From an uncultured Pelagibacteraceae bacterium (GTDB taxonomy: Bacteria > Pseudomonadota > Alphaproteobacteria > Pelagibacterales > Pelagibacteraceae): a DNA stretch of 64,000 bases. Below, piece by piece: positions 11,131 through 23,039 of the stretch (position 1 is the first letter of the stretch; every line of letters starts with the position of its first letter). Position numbers and translations under genes: made by a program. The stretch is from positions 248,001-312,000 of the forward strand of contig CACGDY010000001.1 of assembly GCA_902571915.1 (NCBI GenBank), read 5' to 3'. The notes beneath the pieces are model-generated. The model saw nothing but the letters and a program-made list of their open reading frames with translations, had not been told where the DNA came from and ran no database searches.

Positions 11131-11898
11131 TTATAAACTCTTTAAATTATATTTAGCTAATAACTTGGTGAAGAACCCTGAGGATTTTTTATCTTTAATC
11201 CATTGATTTACAAAATTATTCCACTTAGCATCACCTTTTGGCACCATCATTGCTAAAAAAGCTGGATTTTTTCCACCATCTGGTACAATTGCTAACTGAG
11301 GATATTTGATAACCAATTTATTTGCTTCTGTTGAACTTGTAATATTACCATCAGCTCTACCTGCCAATACCTCTTGGAAGTCTCTAGCTGGAGCCTCAAT
11401 AGAATTTAACTTTGATTTTGGAAAAAATTCTTTCGCCTTTTCTTCTTGAGAAGTACCAAGAGTGGTTGCTATTGTTACATTTTTATTATTTAGGGAATCC
11501 CAAGTTGGAAATTTTTTTAGGTTCTTTTTAAGAACTAGTGGAACAGTAGCATATTTGTAATAAGTATCTGTAAATCCTGCTACTTCAGCTCGTTTTGGAG
11601 TTTTTGTTACACTAGTTGAAATATCATACCTTGCTGATGTTATACCTGACACTATAGTTTTCCATTCTGCTGGTACAAATTCAATTTTTACACCCATATC
11701 CTTTGCAAGTTCATTCATAACATCAATATCAAAACCCTTATATTTATTAGTGGCTGGATCTTTAACTGTCATTGGATCCCAATCTCCAGTAGTTCCAACT
11801 TTTAATACACCTGATGATAGTATCTTATCTAAATTTGAGTCTGCATTAACTGATAATGGTAAAAGGGCAAATAATATTAATAAAAGTATTTTTTTCAT
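11131..11898 (-). CDS. amino-acid ABC transporter substrate-binding protein (family 3)
   Basis: Signal peptide, [15 protein letters not shown]...[22 protein letters not shown]. Confidence 0.9.
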   Translation of the reverse strand: MKKILLLILFALLPLSVNADSNLDKILSSGVLKVGTTGDWDPMTVKDPATNKYKGFDIDVMNELAKDMGVKIEFVPAEWKTIVSGITSARYDISTSVTKTPKRAEVAGFTDTYYKYATVPLVLKKNLKKFPTWDSLNNKNVTIATTLGTSQEEKAKEFFPKSKLNSIEAPARDFQEVLAGRADGNITSSTEANKLVIKYPQLAIVPDGGKNPAFLAMMVPKGDAKWNNFVNQWIKDKKSSGFFTKLLAKYNLKSL

Positions 11899-11936
11899 AT
11901 ATTGGAAAATTACATTATTTTTTTTATTATTCAGAT

Positions 11937-12500
11937 CTATAATCTTGACGCACTATCATTCATCCATGAAAATAAGTGATCTGAAAATGATCTTCTCACA
12001 AATAAATTTACATCATTAATGTCCTGATTGTGAACAATTATATCAATTTTTGTCAAAATTGTTTGTGTCACAAGGCCTTTTTTGGATTTAAAATCATTAA
12101 AATTAAATGGAGATCCGGTTTCAAATAAATCAAAAATTTTATCACCTTTAAGATTAATTAATACAAATTGGTCTGTAACATCAGTTACAGCTCCCAAATT
12201 AGTTTTACAAATATTTCTATTGAGTAATTTTTCTACATTGTAGTTATTATCATCTGTTTTTAGAATTTCATTTGAAAAAATCATCCATTCATCTGGGCTT
12301 AACCAAAGAGCTGTTAATTGATCACTTCTTGAGGAAGTATTTGCTTCATTAGGCAAAAGTAGATTTAATGATTTACCAACTGCAGATAAAAACTGTCTTT
12401 TTTTTCCTCTAATAATAAGTTTCATGACAGGTTTAATTTCTCTCATCTGCAAACCTGGATATGATTTATCATTTTGAATTACATTTGAATAATTAAGCAT
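11937..12500 (-). CDS. soxG: sarcosine oxidase gamma subunit
   Basis: SoxG-like size and motifs ([12 protein letters not shown]), overlaps soxA. Confidence 0.88.
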   Translation of the reverse strand: MLNYSNVIQNDKSYPGLQMREIKPVMKLIIRGKKRQFLSAVGKSLNLLLPNEANTSSRSDQLTALWLSPDEWMIFSNEILKTDDNNYNVEKLLNRNICKTNLGAVTDVTDQFVLINLKGDKIFDLFETGSPFNFNDFKSKKGLVTQTILTKIDIIVHNQDINDVNLFVRRSFSDHLFSWMNDSASRL

Positions 12501-15500
12501 TTAATCTTTTGTTCTCCTTGTCTAGAAATACCGGATCTGTAACAGTTACATTGATTAGTTTTTTTTCCATTGGAATTATTAATTTTTGACCCATCATATT
12601 TTTTCCACCCTTAATTACCCCAAGAGCAATTGATTTATTTAAATTTGGACTAAAATAACTAGAGGTTACATGACCTAACATTTCTATTGGTGTTTTATTT
12701 ATATCTGCAACGATTTGTGCCCCTTCTTCTAGTATTTCTTTAGGATTGTCTGTGATAAGACCTACTAACTGTTTTCTATCTTCCCTAATAGTATCTGATC
12801 TATATAAAGACCTTTTACCTATAAAATCAAATTTCTTTTTACTAACTATCCAATCCATTTGTAAATCAATTGGTGTCATAGTTGCATCAGTGTCTTGACC
12901 AACTATGATAAATCCTTTTTCTGCTCTTAATAGATGCATCGTTTCAGTCCCATAAGGAGTAATATTAAATTCCTTTCCTGCCTCCATGCAATTTTCCCAT
13001 ACAGATTTGGCGTAATTGGCCTGAATATTGATTTCGTAACTTTGTTCACCAGTAAAACTTATTCTCATAACTCGACATTTCATTTTACCAATTTTTGAAT
13101 TCTTAAATGACATATGAGGAAAATCTTTATCTGATAAATCAATTTCAGGTATTACTTTTTGAATTATTTTTTTACTGTTAGGACCACAAATACTTATAGT
13201 TGCGTAATGGTCTGTTACAGATGTCAAATATACATCTAATTCAGGCCATTCTGTTTGAAGATAATCCTCCATTTTATTTAAAACTGTAGCAGCACCACCA
13301 GTTGTCGTTGTCATAATATAATGATTTTCGTCCAATCTGGTAGTAACACCATCGTCATAAACCATGCCATCTTCGTTCAGCATTAAACCATATCGACATT
13401 TCCCAATCTCAAGTTTTGACCAAGCATTGGTGTAAACTCTATTTAAAAATTCAGAGGCATCAGTACCTTGAATATCAATTTTACCTAACGTAGACGCATC
13501 TAATATGCCTGCACTATCTCTTGCTGCTTTGCTCTCTCTTTGAACTGCTTGATGCATGTTTTCACCGTTCTGTGGATAATACCAAGCTCTTTTCCATTGT
13601 CCTACATTCTCAAATTCAGCTTTGTTTTTGACATGCCATTCGTGAATTGGAGTTTTTCTTATTATATCAAAATATTTACCAACATTCCTTCCAACGATTG
13701 TACCAAATGTAAGAGGAGTGTAGGGTGGTCTGAATGTTGTAGTACCAAGTTCACCCATTTTAGATGATGCAGTTTCAGAAATTATTCCTAAGGCATGCAT
13801 ATTTCCTAGTTTACCTTGATCTGTACCCATACCTGTTGTTGTATATCTTTTAACATGTTCAATAGATCTGAAACCTTCTCTTAAAGCTAATTTGATATCT
13901 TTAGCTGTTGCATCATTTTGAAAATCTACAAATGATTTAGTTTTCCCTACAATTTTATTTGAAGGCAATAACCAAATATTTCTTTTTGATTTGTTAAATG
14001 CTGAATATAATTCAATATTTTCGTATTCGGTTTTCTTGATATTCAAAAATTCTTTAAGTAATTTAAGTGCATTCATTAATATTTCATCCAAAGTAAAATC
14101 ACCATTACAACTTCCGATACTTATCTGATTTGATGGATAAGTATTAGGAATAAAGACTTGATCATCATTTCTAAATTTAAGTTTTCCACCAGATTGAGTA
14201 AATAGGTGAACTGCTGGCGTCCAACCACCTGAAATACCCAAACTATCGCATGAAATATTTTCTTTTGATCCTATAACCTTTTGACCATCTTGAGACAATT
14301 TCATTATAGAGACACTATTTATTCTTTTGTATCCAAATGTATCTACAATTGTGTAACCTTTATAAATTTTAATATTATTTTTTTCAGTTTCTTTAATAAG
14401 CTTAGAATCAACTTCTTCTCTATTATCAATTATCGCTTGTACTTTAATCCCTTTTTGAATTAAGCTTATTGCAGTTTCATAAGCGCTATCATTATTGGTA
14501 AATAAAATATTTTTCTCTCCACATGCTACACCAAATAAATCTGCATATTTTTTTACAGCAGATGAGAGTAATATCCCTGGGCGATCGTTATTGTCAAAAA
14601 TTAAAGGTCTTTCTATAGACCCTGTAGCTGTAATAACTTTTTTAGCACGTATTTTGAGTAATTTTTGACGAGTTTTATTTTCTCTTTGTTCAAGTGGTAA
14701 GTGATCAATTAAATTTTCTCTTGCTAATAAAAAATTATAACCATGAAAAGCAGCAACACTTGTTCTGGTTTTAATTTCTAAATTTTCAATTTTTTTTATT
14801 TCATTGATTTCTTTTTCTAACCAAGAAGCTGTACTTTGATTGTTAATTTTAAAAAATTCTGAGTCTTGATAAATTGTAGAACCTCCTAAATATGATTTTT
14901 CCTCAACTAATAGTGTTTTAAAACCATTTTTTGCAGCAGTTTTTGCAGCGATAATTCCTGAAATACCTGCTCCAATAATTAATACATCACAATGAATGTA
15001 TTTGTGTTCATATATGTCAGGGTCTGGAACTTCAGGTGATTTTCCTAAACCAGCAGATTTTCTAATAAAGTATTCATATTTTTCCCAAAAACTTGCTGGC
15101 CACATAAAAGTCTTATAGTAAAAACCAGCCGGTAATAACGGACTTAAGAAATTGTTTATACCTCCAATATCAAACTTAACGCTAGGCCAACAATTTTGAC
15201 TTGAAGCAACAAGACCCTCGTATATTTCTATTTCAGTAGCTCTTACATTTGGTTCTGTTCTTGAAGTTCCATTGTGAAGTTGAACAATAGCATTTGGTTC
15301 CTCTGACCCAGCAGTCATAATTCCTCTAGGCCTGTGGTATTTAAAACTTCTACCTACTAGGTGGATGTTATTGGCCAATAGGGCAGAGGCAAGGGTATCT
15401 CCTTTAAATCCATAATAAGTTGTACCATTAAATTTAAATGAAATTCGATATGTTTCATCGACCAATTTACTACTTTTAACTCTTAAATTCTTTGTCATCA

Positions 15501-15501
15501 A
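12493..15501 (-). CDS. soxA: sarcosine oxidase alpha subunit
   Basis: 1002 aa; FNGTTYYGFKGDTLASALLANNIHLVGRSFKYHRPRGI, C-terminal GcvT-like domain. Confidence 0.96.
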   Translation of the reverse strand: MMTKNLRVKSSKLVDETYRISFKFNGTTYYGFKGDTLASALLANNIHLVGRSFKYHRPRGIMTAGSEEPNAIVQLHNGTSRTEPNVRATEIEIYEGLVASSQNCWPSVKFDIGGINNFLSPLLPAGFYYKTFMWPASFWEKYEYFIRKSAGLGKSPEVPDPDIYEHKYIHCDVLIIGAGISGIIAAKTAAKNGFKTLLVEEKSYLGGSTIYQDSEFFKINNQSTASWLEKEINEIKKIENLEIKTRTSVAAFHGYNFLLARENLIDHLPLEQRENKTRQKLLKIRAKKVITATGSIERPLIFDNNDRPGILLSSAVKKYADLFGVACGEKNILFTNNDSAYETAISLIQKGIKVQAIIDNREEVDSKLIKETEKNNIKIYKGYTIVDTFGYKRINSVSIMKLSQDGQKVIGSKENISCDSLGISGGWTPAVHLFTQSGGKLKFRNDDQVFIPNTYPSNQISIGSCNGDFTLDEILMNALKLLKEFLNIKKTEYENIELYSAFNKSKRNIWLLPSNKIVGKTKSFVDFQNDATAKDIKLALREGFRSIEHVKRYTTTGMGTDQGKLGNMHALGIISETASSKMGELGTTTFRPPYTPLTFGTIVGRNVGKYFDIIRKTPIHEWHVKNKAEFENVGQWKRAWYYPQNGENMHQAVQRESKAARDSAGILDASTLGKIDIQGTDASEFLNRVYTNAWSKLEIGKCRYGLMLNEDGMVYDDGVTTRLDENHYIMTTTTGGAATVLNKMEDYLQTEWPELDVYLTSVTDHYATISICGPNSKKIIQKVIPEIDLSDKDFPHMSFKNSKIGKMKCRVMRISFTGEQSYEINIQANYAKSVWENCMEAGKEFNITPYGTETMHLLRAEKGFIIVGQDTDATMTPIDLQMDWIVSKKKFDFIGKRSLYRSDTIREDRKQLVGLITDNPKEILEEGAQIVADINKTPIEMLGHVTSSYFSPNLNKSIALGVIKGGKNMMGQKLIIPMEKKLINVTVTDPVFLDKENKRLNA

Positions 15502-15777
15502 TTATTTAACTGGTGGTTTCTCACCCATTTTGTAAACGGCTTTTATCTCATCATTTGATGTATCTCTCACCATGTTAAACCATTTTCTACAACCATGAAT
15601 GTGGTTCCATCTCTCGAATTGGATGCCTTTAATATTTTTTCTCATAAATAAATATTCTGCCCATTGGTCATCACTTAATTCAGTTGGTTGTTTAGGTCTA
15701 ACAATATGAGCTTCTCCACCAGCTTTAAATTCACTTTGTTCTCGTTCACCACAAAAAGGACAATTGATCAAAAACAT
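15502..15777 (-). CDS. soxD: sarcosine oxidase delta subunit
   Basis: CPFCGEREQSEFKAGGEAHIVRP, HIHGCRKWFNMVRDTSNDEI. Confidence 0.95.
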   Translation of the reverse strand: MFLINCPFCGEREQSEFKAGGEAHIVRPKQPTELSDDQWAEYLFMRKNIKGIQFERWNHIHGCRKWFNMVRDTSNDEIKAVYKMGEKPPVK

Positions 15778-17030
15778 TAGTGTGCTACAGCTGCTGCACC
15801 ATGTTCATCCACAAGGTCACCACTCACAAATCTATTCAAATTAAATGCAGCATTAAGTTTGTGTGGTTCATCGTTGGCTATTGTATGAGCAAACAAATCT
15901 CCAGAGCCAGGTGTAGCTTTAAATCCTCCTGTTCCCCAACCACAATTAAAATATAAACCTTTGATTGATGTTTTGCTTATAATTGGACTTGCATCTGGAC
16001 AAATATCTACAATTCCACCCCATTGTCTTAACATTCTCATACGACTAAAGATAGGATATAATTCTAAAATTGCATTTAATGTTCCTTCAACAATATCATG
16101 ACTTCCTTTTTGTGAGTAGGATACGTAATCATCAGTCCCTGCTCCGATTACTAATTCACCTTTGTCTGATTGACTGACATATGCATGAACAGCATTTGAC
16201 ATAACAACTGTATCTATGATTGGTTTTACAGGTTCTGAAACTAAAGCTTGGAGCGGTTTACTCTCTAAAGGTAACCTTAATCCAGCCATATTAGCTATCA
16301 CACTAGAATGACCTGCAGCTACAACACCAATCTTATTTGTTTTAATAAATCCTTTTGTAGTTTCAATACCTTCGATGGCATCGCCATTTCTCTTGATACC
16401 CTTAACTTCACAATTTTGAATTATATCAACACCCATTTCATCAGCACCACGCGCATACCCCCATGCTACTGCATCGTGTCTTGCTGTCCCAGCTCTTTTT
16501 TGTAAAGTTCCACCTAATACTGGGTATCTTATATCAGGAGATGTATTTATTATTGGACAAAATTTTTTAACTTCTTCAGTATTTAAATATACTGCATCAA
16601 TACCATTAAGTCTGTTAGCATGAGTTCTTCTTTTTAAATCTCTTACATCTTGAAGATTATGAGCAAGATTCATCACTCCTCTTTGACTAAACATTACATT
16701 GTAATTTAACTCTTGAGAAAGGCCTTCCCATATTTTAAGGGCGTGATCATAAAGACCGGCACTTGCGTCCCATAAATAATTAGATCTTATAATTGTAGTG
16801 TTTCTTCCTGTATTCCCACCACCAATCCAACCTTTCTCAACAACAGCAATTTTTCTCATGTTATGTTTTTTTGCTAGATAGTAAGCTGTTGCTAAACCAT
16901 GGCCACCACCACCAATGATTATAACATCATATTCTTTTTTTGGCTCAGGATCTTTCCATGCCTTTTCCCAATTTTCATGATAAGAAAAAGCATTTTTTAT
17001 AAGAGAAAATATCGAATACTTATTTTTCAT
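15777..17030 (-). CDS. soxB: sarcosine oxidase beta subunit
   Basis: FAD-binding [53 protein letters not shown]. Confidence 0.96.
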   Translation of the reverse strand: MKNKYSIFSLIKNAFSYHENWEKAWKDPEPKKEYDVIIIGGGGHGLATAYYLAKKHNMRKIAVVEKGWIGGGNTGRNTTIIRSNYLWDASAGLYDHALKIWEGLSQELNYNVMFSQRGVMNLAHNLQDVRDLKRRTHANRLNGIDAVYLNTEEVKKFCPIINTSPDIRYPVLGGTLQKRAGTARHDAVAWGYARGADEMGVDIIQNCEVKGIKRNGDAIEGIETTKGFIKTNKIGVVAAGHSSVIANMAGLRLPLESKPLQALVSEPVKPIIDTVVMSNAVHAYVSQSDKGELVIGAGTDDYVSYSQKGSHDIVEGTLNAILELYPIFSRMRMLRQWGGIVDICPDASPIISKTSIKGLYFNCGWGTGGFKATPGSGDLFAHTIANDEPHKLNAAFNLNRFVSGDLVDEHGAAAVAH

Positions 17031-17036
17031 AATTAA

Positions 17037-17068
17037 TGAATAATTACTTTATTAATGTTAATTATTCA
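17037..17068. promoter_or_regulatory. perfect 10-bp inverted repeat just upstream of soxB
   Basis: TGAATAATTA-ctttattaatgt-TAATTATTCA. Confidence 0.45.
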
Positions 17069-17094
17069 ATACAATCAATGGCGACAAATTTCTT

Positions 17095-17186
17095 GGAAGA
17101 GTGGGTGAGAGGCTTAAACCAGTCGTTTGCTAAATGACCGTGCGAGGAAACTTGTACCGAGGGTTCGAATCCCTCCTCTTCCGCCA
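17095..17186 (+). tRNA. tRNA-Ser (anticodon GCT)
   Basis: GGAAGAG/CTCTTCC acceptor, TTGCTAA anticodon loop, long variable arm, GGTTCGAATCC T-arm, encoded CCA. Confidence 0.96.
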
Positions 17187-17189
17187 TTT

Positions 17190-19400
17190 TTAGAATAAGG
17201 GATTATTCTTAAAAAAATCTTTCATTGAGATTGGTTGTTGTTCAAGCACGTATCTATAAACATTGTAGTTTTCCAATACTCTTTGAACATAATTTCTAGT
17301 TTCTTTAAATTTAATTAATTCAATCCAATCGATATAGTTGATTTGATTTTTTTGAGGATTTTTGTTTATTTTTTTCCAGTATCGAACTCTTTTTGGTCCA
17401 GCATTATAAGCGGCCACTGCAAATGGATAAGCACCATCATATTCTAGAATTAATCCTGCTATATAATGTGATCCTAGGTTAATATTGTATTCTGCATCAG
17501 TAGTTAATCTAGATTTTGAATAAGGAAGCTTTGCCTGTTTAGCAACTAGTTTAGCAGTATAAGGCATTAATTGCATTAACCCTTTTGCACCAGCGTGACT
17601 ATTGGCGCTTAAATCAAATTCACTTTCTTGTCTTATGATTGAAAGAATAAAAGCATTGTCTGGAATTTTTCTTCCGTTAATATATTTAGGGGTACTTATA
17701 ATTGGATAATTATATTTGTTGTGAAATCTTTTTTCATATGATGCTATTTTAGAAATTTGAATTGCAAAATCAAATCGTTCTATATTTGTTGCAAGTTCAG
17801 CTGCTAAAACCTCACTACCACTACTAACATCATCATTTGCTAAATATCTTAGTATATGTTTAGCATATTTATCTTCATCTAATTCATCAAGTAAATATAT
17901 TAATTTGACTAAATCTTTTTTAAAAAAATAATCACGATATTCTTTTTTAACAATCATGTCTTTCGAAAGCTCAAATTTTTCATTTGGGCTAATTTCCATA
18001 AATGCTAATTGACCATAATAAGTGGTCAAATAGTTTGTAGCTTCCTTAAACCATTTATAAGATAAATCTTTATCACCAAGTTTTTTATAAGTTTTACCTA
18101 ACCAATATGCTCCTCTTGATGTACTTATTGGATATCCAACATTATTATAAAAATTTTCAAAATGTTCTTTCGCTAATACTGGATCATCTAAAAAACTTAG
18201 TGCAATCCAGCCACTCATCCACTCAGCAGCAGCAAACTCAGGTCCATCATTCATTCCATGGTTGCTAGTAATTTTATAAGCTAATTCATATTTTTTTTTA
18301 TATATTAATGATCTAGAAATTATTTCTCGTTCTATCCACCATTTATCTGGACGTACCAAGTAATCTTTTGTATTTTTAATTTTTAGAAGAATTTCAACAG
18401 AACTATCAACTCGTCCTCTTTTTCTTCTCCATTTTAATCTGTCATAATTTAAACCAGCATCATTTTTAAGATTTGGAGGAACTTTAGAAATTGCGTTATC
18501 GACACCATAGGATTTACTCATCAATAGTTGTCTGGCTGTATATAATAGTTCATAATCTTTAGGTAAATATCTTAACAATCGTTTTAAGTCCCAGTATTTG
18601 TTATTCCAAGCTAGATATTCTGCTCGTTTAATATAATCATCAGCATTAAGATATTTTTTAAATTTTTTACGAAAAAATCTTAAATCTGTTTTAGACAATT
18701 CAGCTGATATCCAGCCCTCTTTAATAAATCTTATTCCTTTTTCTTTATTACCGTTAAGAATAAGACTTTCGCCCAATATCATTTTACCAAAACCACTTAA
18801 AGGTTCCGCAGGACCAAACCAGTCTATAATTTTTTTTGGACTAATTTTTTCTGTAGAAAGTTTATGCTCAGCTAAATATTTTATTCTTCCAATTCTAGGA
18901 TAATCTTCATTTGAGTCTATAAATGTTTTGTAATCATAATAAGAAGCTTTATTTCCCTTAGTAAGTAAATGTCTCCATTGAATAAAATCATATATAGATT
19001 TATCTTTAGCTCTTTTGGCAGTTTTTATTGCAGATGTCCAACTAGCTTTTTTCATTTCAGAAATTGCTTTTTTTGCTAATGCAAAATCTTTTTTACGATA
19101 ATATTTTGATATTTTTATTTCCGTGGTTTTTTTTGTTCCAGCAATTAAAGGTTTTTTTTTGGGAAGTATTAGTCCACTTATCTTCTTTTTCGTCTTAGTT
19201 TCACCTTTTTTTTCTATCTCTTTTATTACTATTTTTGGTATTGGTTTGGGTAAAGGTTTTAGTACATCTATTAATAATTTTTTTTGTGTTAACTCTTCAG
19301 ATTGGATAGGTTTTTTTAATGGGATTATGTCAGATTGAGCTTTAGTGAGTAGACTGAATAAATTAATTAATACTATCCAAAATAAGATTTTTTTAATCAT
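17190..19400 (-). CDS. lytic murein transglycosylase (Slt family)
   Basis: C-terminal SLT domain ALSIIRQESEFD-like (FILSIIRQESEFDLSANSHAGAKGLMQLMPYTA), AAYNAGPKRVRYW. Confidence 0.92.
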   Translation of the reverse strand: MIKKILFWIVLINLFSLLTKAQSDIIPLKKPIQSEELTQKKLLIDVLKPLPKPIPKIVIKEIEKKGETKTKKKISGLILPKKKPLIAGTKKTTEIKISKYYRKKDFALAKKAISEMKKASWTSAIKTAKRAKDKSIYDFIQWRHLLTKGNKASYYDYKTFIDSNEDYPRIGRIKYLAEHKLSTEKISPKKIIDWFGPAEPLSGFGKMILGESLILNGNKEKGIRFIKEGWISAELSKTDLRFFRKKFKKYLNADDYIKRAEYLAWNNKYWDLKRLLRYLPKDYELLYTARQLLMSKSYGVDNAISKVPPNLKNDAGLNYDRLKWRRKRGRVDSSVEILLKIKNTKDYLVRPDKWWIEREIISRSLIYKKKYELAYKITSNHGMNDGPEFAAAEWMSGWIALSFLDDPVLAKEHFENFYNNVGYPISTSRGAYWLGKTYKKLGDKDLSYKWFKEATNYLTTYYGQLAFMEISPNEKFELSKDMIVKKEYRDYFFKKDLVKLIYLLDELDEDKYAKHILRYLANDDVSSGSEVLAAELATNIERFDFAIQISKIASYEKRFHNKYNYPIISTPKYINGRKIPDNAFILSIIRQESEFDLSANSHAGAKGLMQLMPYTAKLVAKQAKLPYSKSRLTTDAEYNINLGSHYIAGLILEYDGAYPFAVAAYNAGPKRVRYWKKINKNPQKNQINYIDWIELIKFKETRNYVQRVLENYNVYRYVLEQQPISMKDFFKNNPLF

Positions 19401-19443
19401 AATCTTTTACTATATGAATCTACAATGTATGTTATAAGTATTT

Positions 19444-20325
19444 ATGTTTAAAGGATCAAATGTTGCTTTAGTCACCCCGTTTAAGAATGGTAAGCTTGAT
19501 GATGAGACATATGTTAATTTAATTCATTTTCATATCCAAAATGGGACAAATGGATTAGTTCCAGCAGGAACAACCGGTGAGTCACCAACTCTAAGTCATG
19601 ATGAACATGAAAGAGTGATTGAGCTATGTGTAAAAGAAAGTAATGGAAAATTACCGGTTTTTGCAGGTACAGGATCTAACTCTACTGAGGAGGCCATTTC
19701 ACTAACAACTCATGCAGAAAAAATTGGAGCCACTGGTGCTCTTATTGTAACACCTTATTATAACAAGCCAACACAAGAGGGCTTATACCAACATTATAAA
19801 TCAATTAATGACAAATGTGGAATACCTATAATAATTTATAATATTCCTGGGAGATCGGTTATTGATATGTCAGTTGATACCATGGCTAGATTATTTGAAT
19901 TGAAAAATATTATTGGTGTCAAGGACGCAACTGGAGACTTAAATAGGGTTGAGCAAACTCTAAAAAAAATGGGAAATGAGTTTATTCAATTAACTGGTAA
20001 TGACGATAATGCTTTAGAATTTAATAAAAGAGGTGGGGTGGGAGCTATTAGTGTTACAGCAAATATTGCTCCAAAACTTTGTTCTGATTTTCAAAAATTA
20101 TCAAAGTCCAAAAACAACGATGAAATTAAAGAGGCTGAAAAAATTGATAAAATATTACAACCTCTTCATCATGCAATGTTTGTTGAAAGTAATCCAAGTC
20201 CAGTAAAATATGCAGCAAAATTGTTAAATCTTTGTGATGATAATGTAAGACTGCCTCTTGTAAAAGTGACAGCTGAAACTAAGGATATTGTTAAAAAAGC
20301 ACTTCATTCTGCAAAATTAGTTTAA
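19444..20325 (+). CDS. dapA: 4-hydroxy-tetrahydrodipicolinate synthase
   Basis: [56 protein letters not shown]. Confidence 0.97.
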   Translation: MFKGSNVALVTPFKNGKLDDETYVNLIHFHIQNGTNGLVPAGTTGESPTLSHDEHERVIELCVKESNGKLPVFAGTGSNSTEEAISLTTHAEKIGATGALIVTPYYNKPTQEGLYQHYKSINDKCGIPIIIYNIPGRSVIDMSVDTMARLFELKNIIGVKDATGDLNRVEQTLKKMGNEFIQLTGNDDNALEFNKRGGVGAISVTANIAPKLCSDFQKLSKSKNNDEIKEAEKIDKILQPLHHAMFVESNPSPVKYAAKLLNLCDDNVRLPLVKVTAETKDIVKKALHSAKLV

Positions 20326-20795
20326 TGAAAAAAAAAACCAATAGTGGTTTAAAAATAATTTGTCTTAATAAAAAAGCTAGTTTCAATTATTTTTTTGAGG
20401 ATTTGTTTGAAGCAGGTATCGTCTTAAAAGGTTCTGAAATAAAATCAATTCGTAATGGTAAAGTAAACATAGCAGACTCTTACGCAATAGAAAAAAAGGG
20501 AGAAATATTCTTGATAAATTCACATATTGCATCTTATAAGCAAGCTAGTTATTCTAATCATAATCCAACCGATGAAAGAAAATTGTTATTAAATAAGAGA
20601 GAAATCAACAAATTAATTGGGAAAATGCAAAGAGATGGGCTTACAATAGTACCTACAAAAATGTATTTTAAAAAAGGAAAAGCAAAATTAGAGTTAGCTG
20701 TAGCTAAAGGTAAGAAACAATTTGATAAAAGAGCAGTAAAAAAACAAAGAGACTGGGATCGTGATAGAGCAAGATATATTAGAAAATCAAGTTAA
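20325..20795 (+). CDS. smpB: SsrA-binding protein
   Basis: [27 protein letters not shown]-terminal [14 protein letters not shown]. Confidence 0.96.
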   Translation: MKKKTNSGLKIICLNKKASFNYFFEDLFEAGIVLKGSEIKSIRNGKVNIADSYAIEKKGEIFLINSHIASYKQASYSNHNPTDERKLLLNKREINKLIGKMQRDGLTIVPTKMYFKKGKAKLELAVAKGKKQFDKRAVKKQRDWDRDRARYIRKSS

Positions 20796-21273
20796 CTCTG
20801 TCTATTTAGGCATAGGTTCTAATCTTGGAAATAAAATTAATAATATTGAATTAGCTAAATCAAAATTAATTTTTAATGATATCATGATAGTAAAATCATC
20901 AAGCTATTATGAGAGCTTGTCTTGGCCCGATAATAACAATCCTAAATTTTATAATATTGTAGTTAAGGCTCTAACTAAATTATCACTTCTTGAATTAATG
21001 AATATTTGTAAAACCATTGAAACAAACCTGGGACGAAAGAAAAGAATTCGAAATGCTCCTAGAGAGTGCGATATTGATATAATTGATTTCAATAAAAAAA
21101 AATTGAAAGGCAAAATAAATCTACCTCATTCTAGAATGCATAAAAGAAATTTTGTTCTTTTTCCGTTATTTGAGATAGATAAAACTTGGAAACATCCAGT
21201 CTCAAAACATTCCATAAAAAAACTATTATTATCATTAAAAAATAGAGACATTAGGTCTATTAAACAAATATAA
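20761..21273 (+). CDS. folK: 2-amino-4-hydroxy-6-hydroxymethyldihydropteridine pyrophosphokinase
   Basis: [38 protein letters not shown]; start may lie downstream of 20761. Confidence 0.93.
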   Translation: MIEQDILENQVNSVYLGIGSNLGNKINNIELAKSKLIFNDIMIVKSSSYYESLSWPDNNNPKFYNIVVKALTKLSLLELMNICKTIETNLGRKKRIRNAPRECDIDIIDFNKKKLKGKINLPHSRMHKRNFVLFPLFEIDKTWKHPVSKHSIKKLLLSLKNRDIRSIKQI

Positions 21274-21293
21274 TTTAGTGATATAGTGTTTGA

Positions 21294-23039
21294 ATGCTTA
21301 ATTCTGAAGATTTAATAAATAAAGTAAAAGATTATAACAAATTTCTAAACCCTGAAAAGCTAAATAAAGCTTATGAATTTGCTGTTAAAGCACATAGCAA
21401 CCAAAAGAGAGCTTCAGGTGACCCATACTCAGTGCATCCAATAGAAGTCGCAAATATTTTGACAGATTTAAAATTGGATAGTGCAACAATCACAACTGGT
21501 TTGTTACATGATACTATTGAAGATACCTATGCTACTTATGAATCCATTAAAGGAGAATTTGGTGAAGAGGTAGCAGATTTAGTTGATGGTGTCACAAAAA
21601 TTTCAGTTTTTGAAAACACCGCGACCACAAATTCAAAAGCAGAAAACTTTAGAAAACTTATTTTAGCTACTTCAAAAGATATAAGAGTTTTGTTAGTTAA
21701 AATTGCAGATCGTTTACATAATATGAGAACAATAAAAGCTATCACAAAAGAGAACAAGAGAAAAAGAATTGCACAAGAGACAATGGAAATTTATGCACCA
21801 TTGGCTGATAGAATGGGAATGCATCGAATTCGTGATGAACTAGAAGATTTATCTTTCGAGGTTTTGAATAATGATGCAAGAACATTAATTCAAAATAGAT
21901 TAGATGAAATCAAATCTGACAAAAAAGATATTTTCGAATCCCTTTCTAATGAAATGAACAATTTATTAAATGACAATAATATAAATTCTAAAATTTATGG
22001 ACGAGGTAAAACACCTTTTTCAATTTGGAGAAAAGTTCAAAAGAAAAGAGTTTCTCTTGAACAGATAACAGATATTATTGGATTTAGAATAATTTTAAGA
22101 AATATTGATGATTGTTACAAAACTTTAGGGATAATACATAAAGAATACAATTGTATACCTGGCAAATTTAAAGATTATATCTCTTCACCTAAAATTAATG
22201 GTTATAAATCAATTCATACCGCAGTTATTGGATCTAATAAAAAACCCGTAGAAATTCAAATTAGAACAACAGAGATGCATGATTTTGCTGAAAGAGGTAT
22301 TGCTTCACACTGGCAATATAAATCTTCTGAAAAATTTAATTCTTTAACTTGGAAAGAGTATGACTGGTTAAAAGATTTGGTAGAGATTATTGAAAAAAAT
22401 GAAAATCCTGAACATTCATATGAATATACAAAATTGCAAATGTTTCAAGAAAATGTATTTTGTTTTACACCAAAAGGATCCGTGATTAAATTACCAAAAG
22501 ATGCTACTCCCATTGATTTTGCATATGCCGTGCATACAAAAATTGGAAATACAGCTGTAGGATGTGAAATTAATGGAAACAAAAGTGAACTTCAAACAAT
22601 TCTAAGAAATGGTGATAGAGTAAAAATTATTACCTCTAAAAATCATTCACCTTCATTACACTGGATACCAACTACCAAAACAGGAAAAGCTAGGGCTGCT
22701 ATTAGACGTTATTGGCATGACAGAGGAGAAGTAAAAGAGAGAAGAACTAAAAAATATAATACTACTTTATGGATTTCTTTACCTGATAAACCAGGTCAAC
22801 TTGGCAATGTCAGTTCTTTAATTGGTAAACATAAATTGAATATTTCAAATCTTGTGATGGCAGGTAAAAATCCTGATTATATAAATTTTAAATTCCAATT
22901 AATAATTAGGGATTTAAAAAATTTTACTAATTTTATTGCAGAGCTTAAACAAAAAGGTATAAAATTTAAAATAATAAGACACGAAGATAAAAGAAATGCT
23001 TTCACACAAAAAATCCTTAGATATTTTAAAAAAAACTGA
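21294..23039 (+). CDS. RelA/SpoT homolog (bifunctional-type (p)ppGpp synthetase/hydrolase), shortened C-terminal region
   Basis: HD motif LLHDTIED, synthetase GRGKTPFSIWRK...SPKINGYKSIHT, TGS, terminal ACT. Confidence 0.94.
   Translation: MLNSEDLINKVKDYNKFLNPEKLNKAYEFAVKAHSNQKRASGDPYSVHPIEVANILTDLKLDSATITTGLLHDTIEDTYATYESIKGEFGEEVADLVDGVTKISVFENTATTNSKAENFRKLILATSKDIRVLLVKIADRLHNMRTIKAITKENKRKRIAQETMEIYAPLADRMGMHRIRDELEDLSFEVLNNDARTLIQNRLDEIKSDKKDIFESLSNEMNNLLNDNNINSKIYGRGKTPFSIWRKVQKKRVSLEQITDIIGFRIILRNIDDCYKTLGIIHKEYNCIPGKFKDYISSPKINGYKSIHTAVIGSNKKPVEIQIRTTEMHDFAERGIASHWQYKSSEKFNSLTWKEYDWLKDLVEIIEKNENPEHSYEYTKLQMFQENVFCFTPKGSVIKLPKDATPIDFAYAVHTKIGNTAVGCEINGNKSELQTILRNGDRVKIITSKNHSPSLHWIPTTKTGKARAAIRRYWHDRGEVKERRTKKYNTTLWISLPDKPGQLGNVSSLIGKHKLNISNLVMAGKNPDYINFKFQLIIRDLKNFTNFIAELKQKGIKFKIIRHEDKRNAFTQKILRYFKKN

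Noticed and set aside
11750-12019. 89-aa plus-strand ORF opposite the substrate-binding protein and soxG
   Set aside because: Covers two conserved genes on the other strand; no motif.
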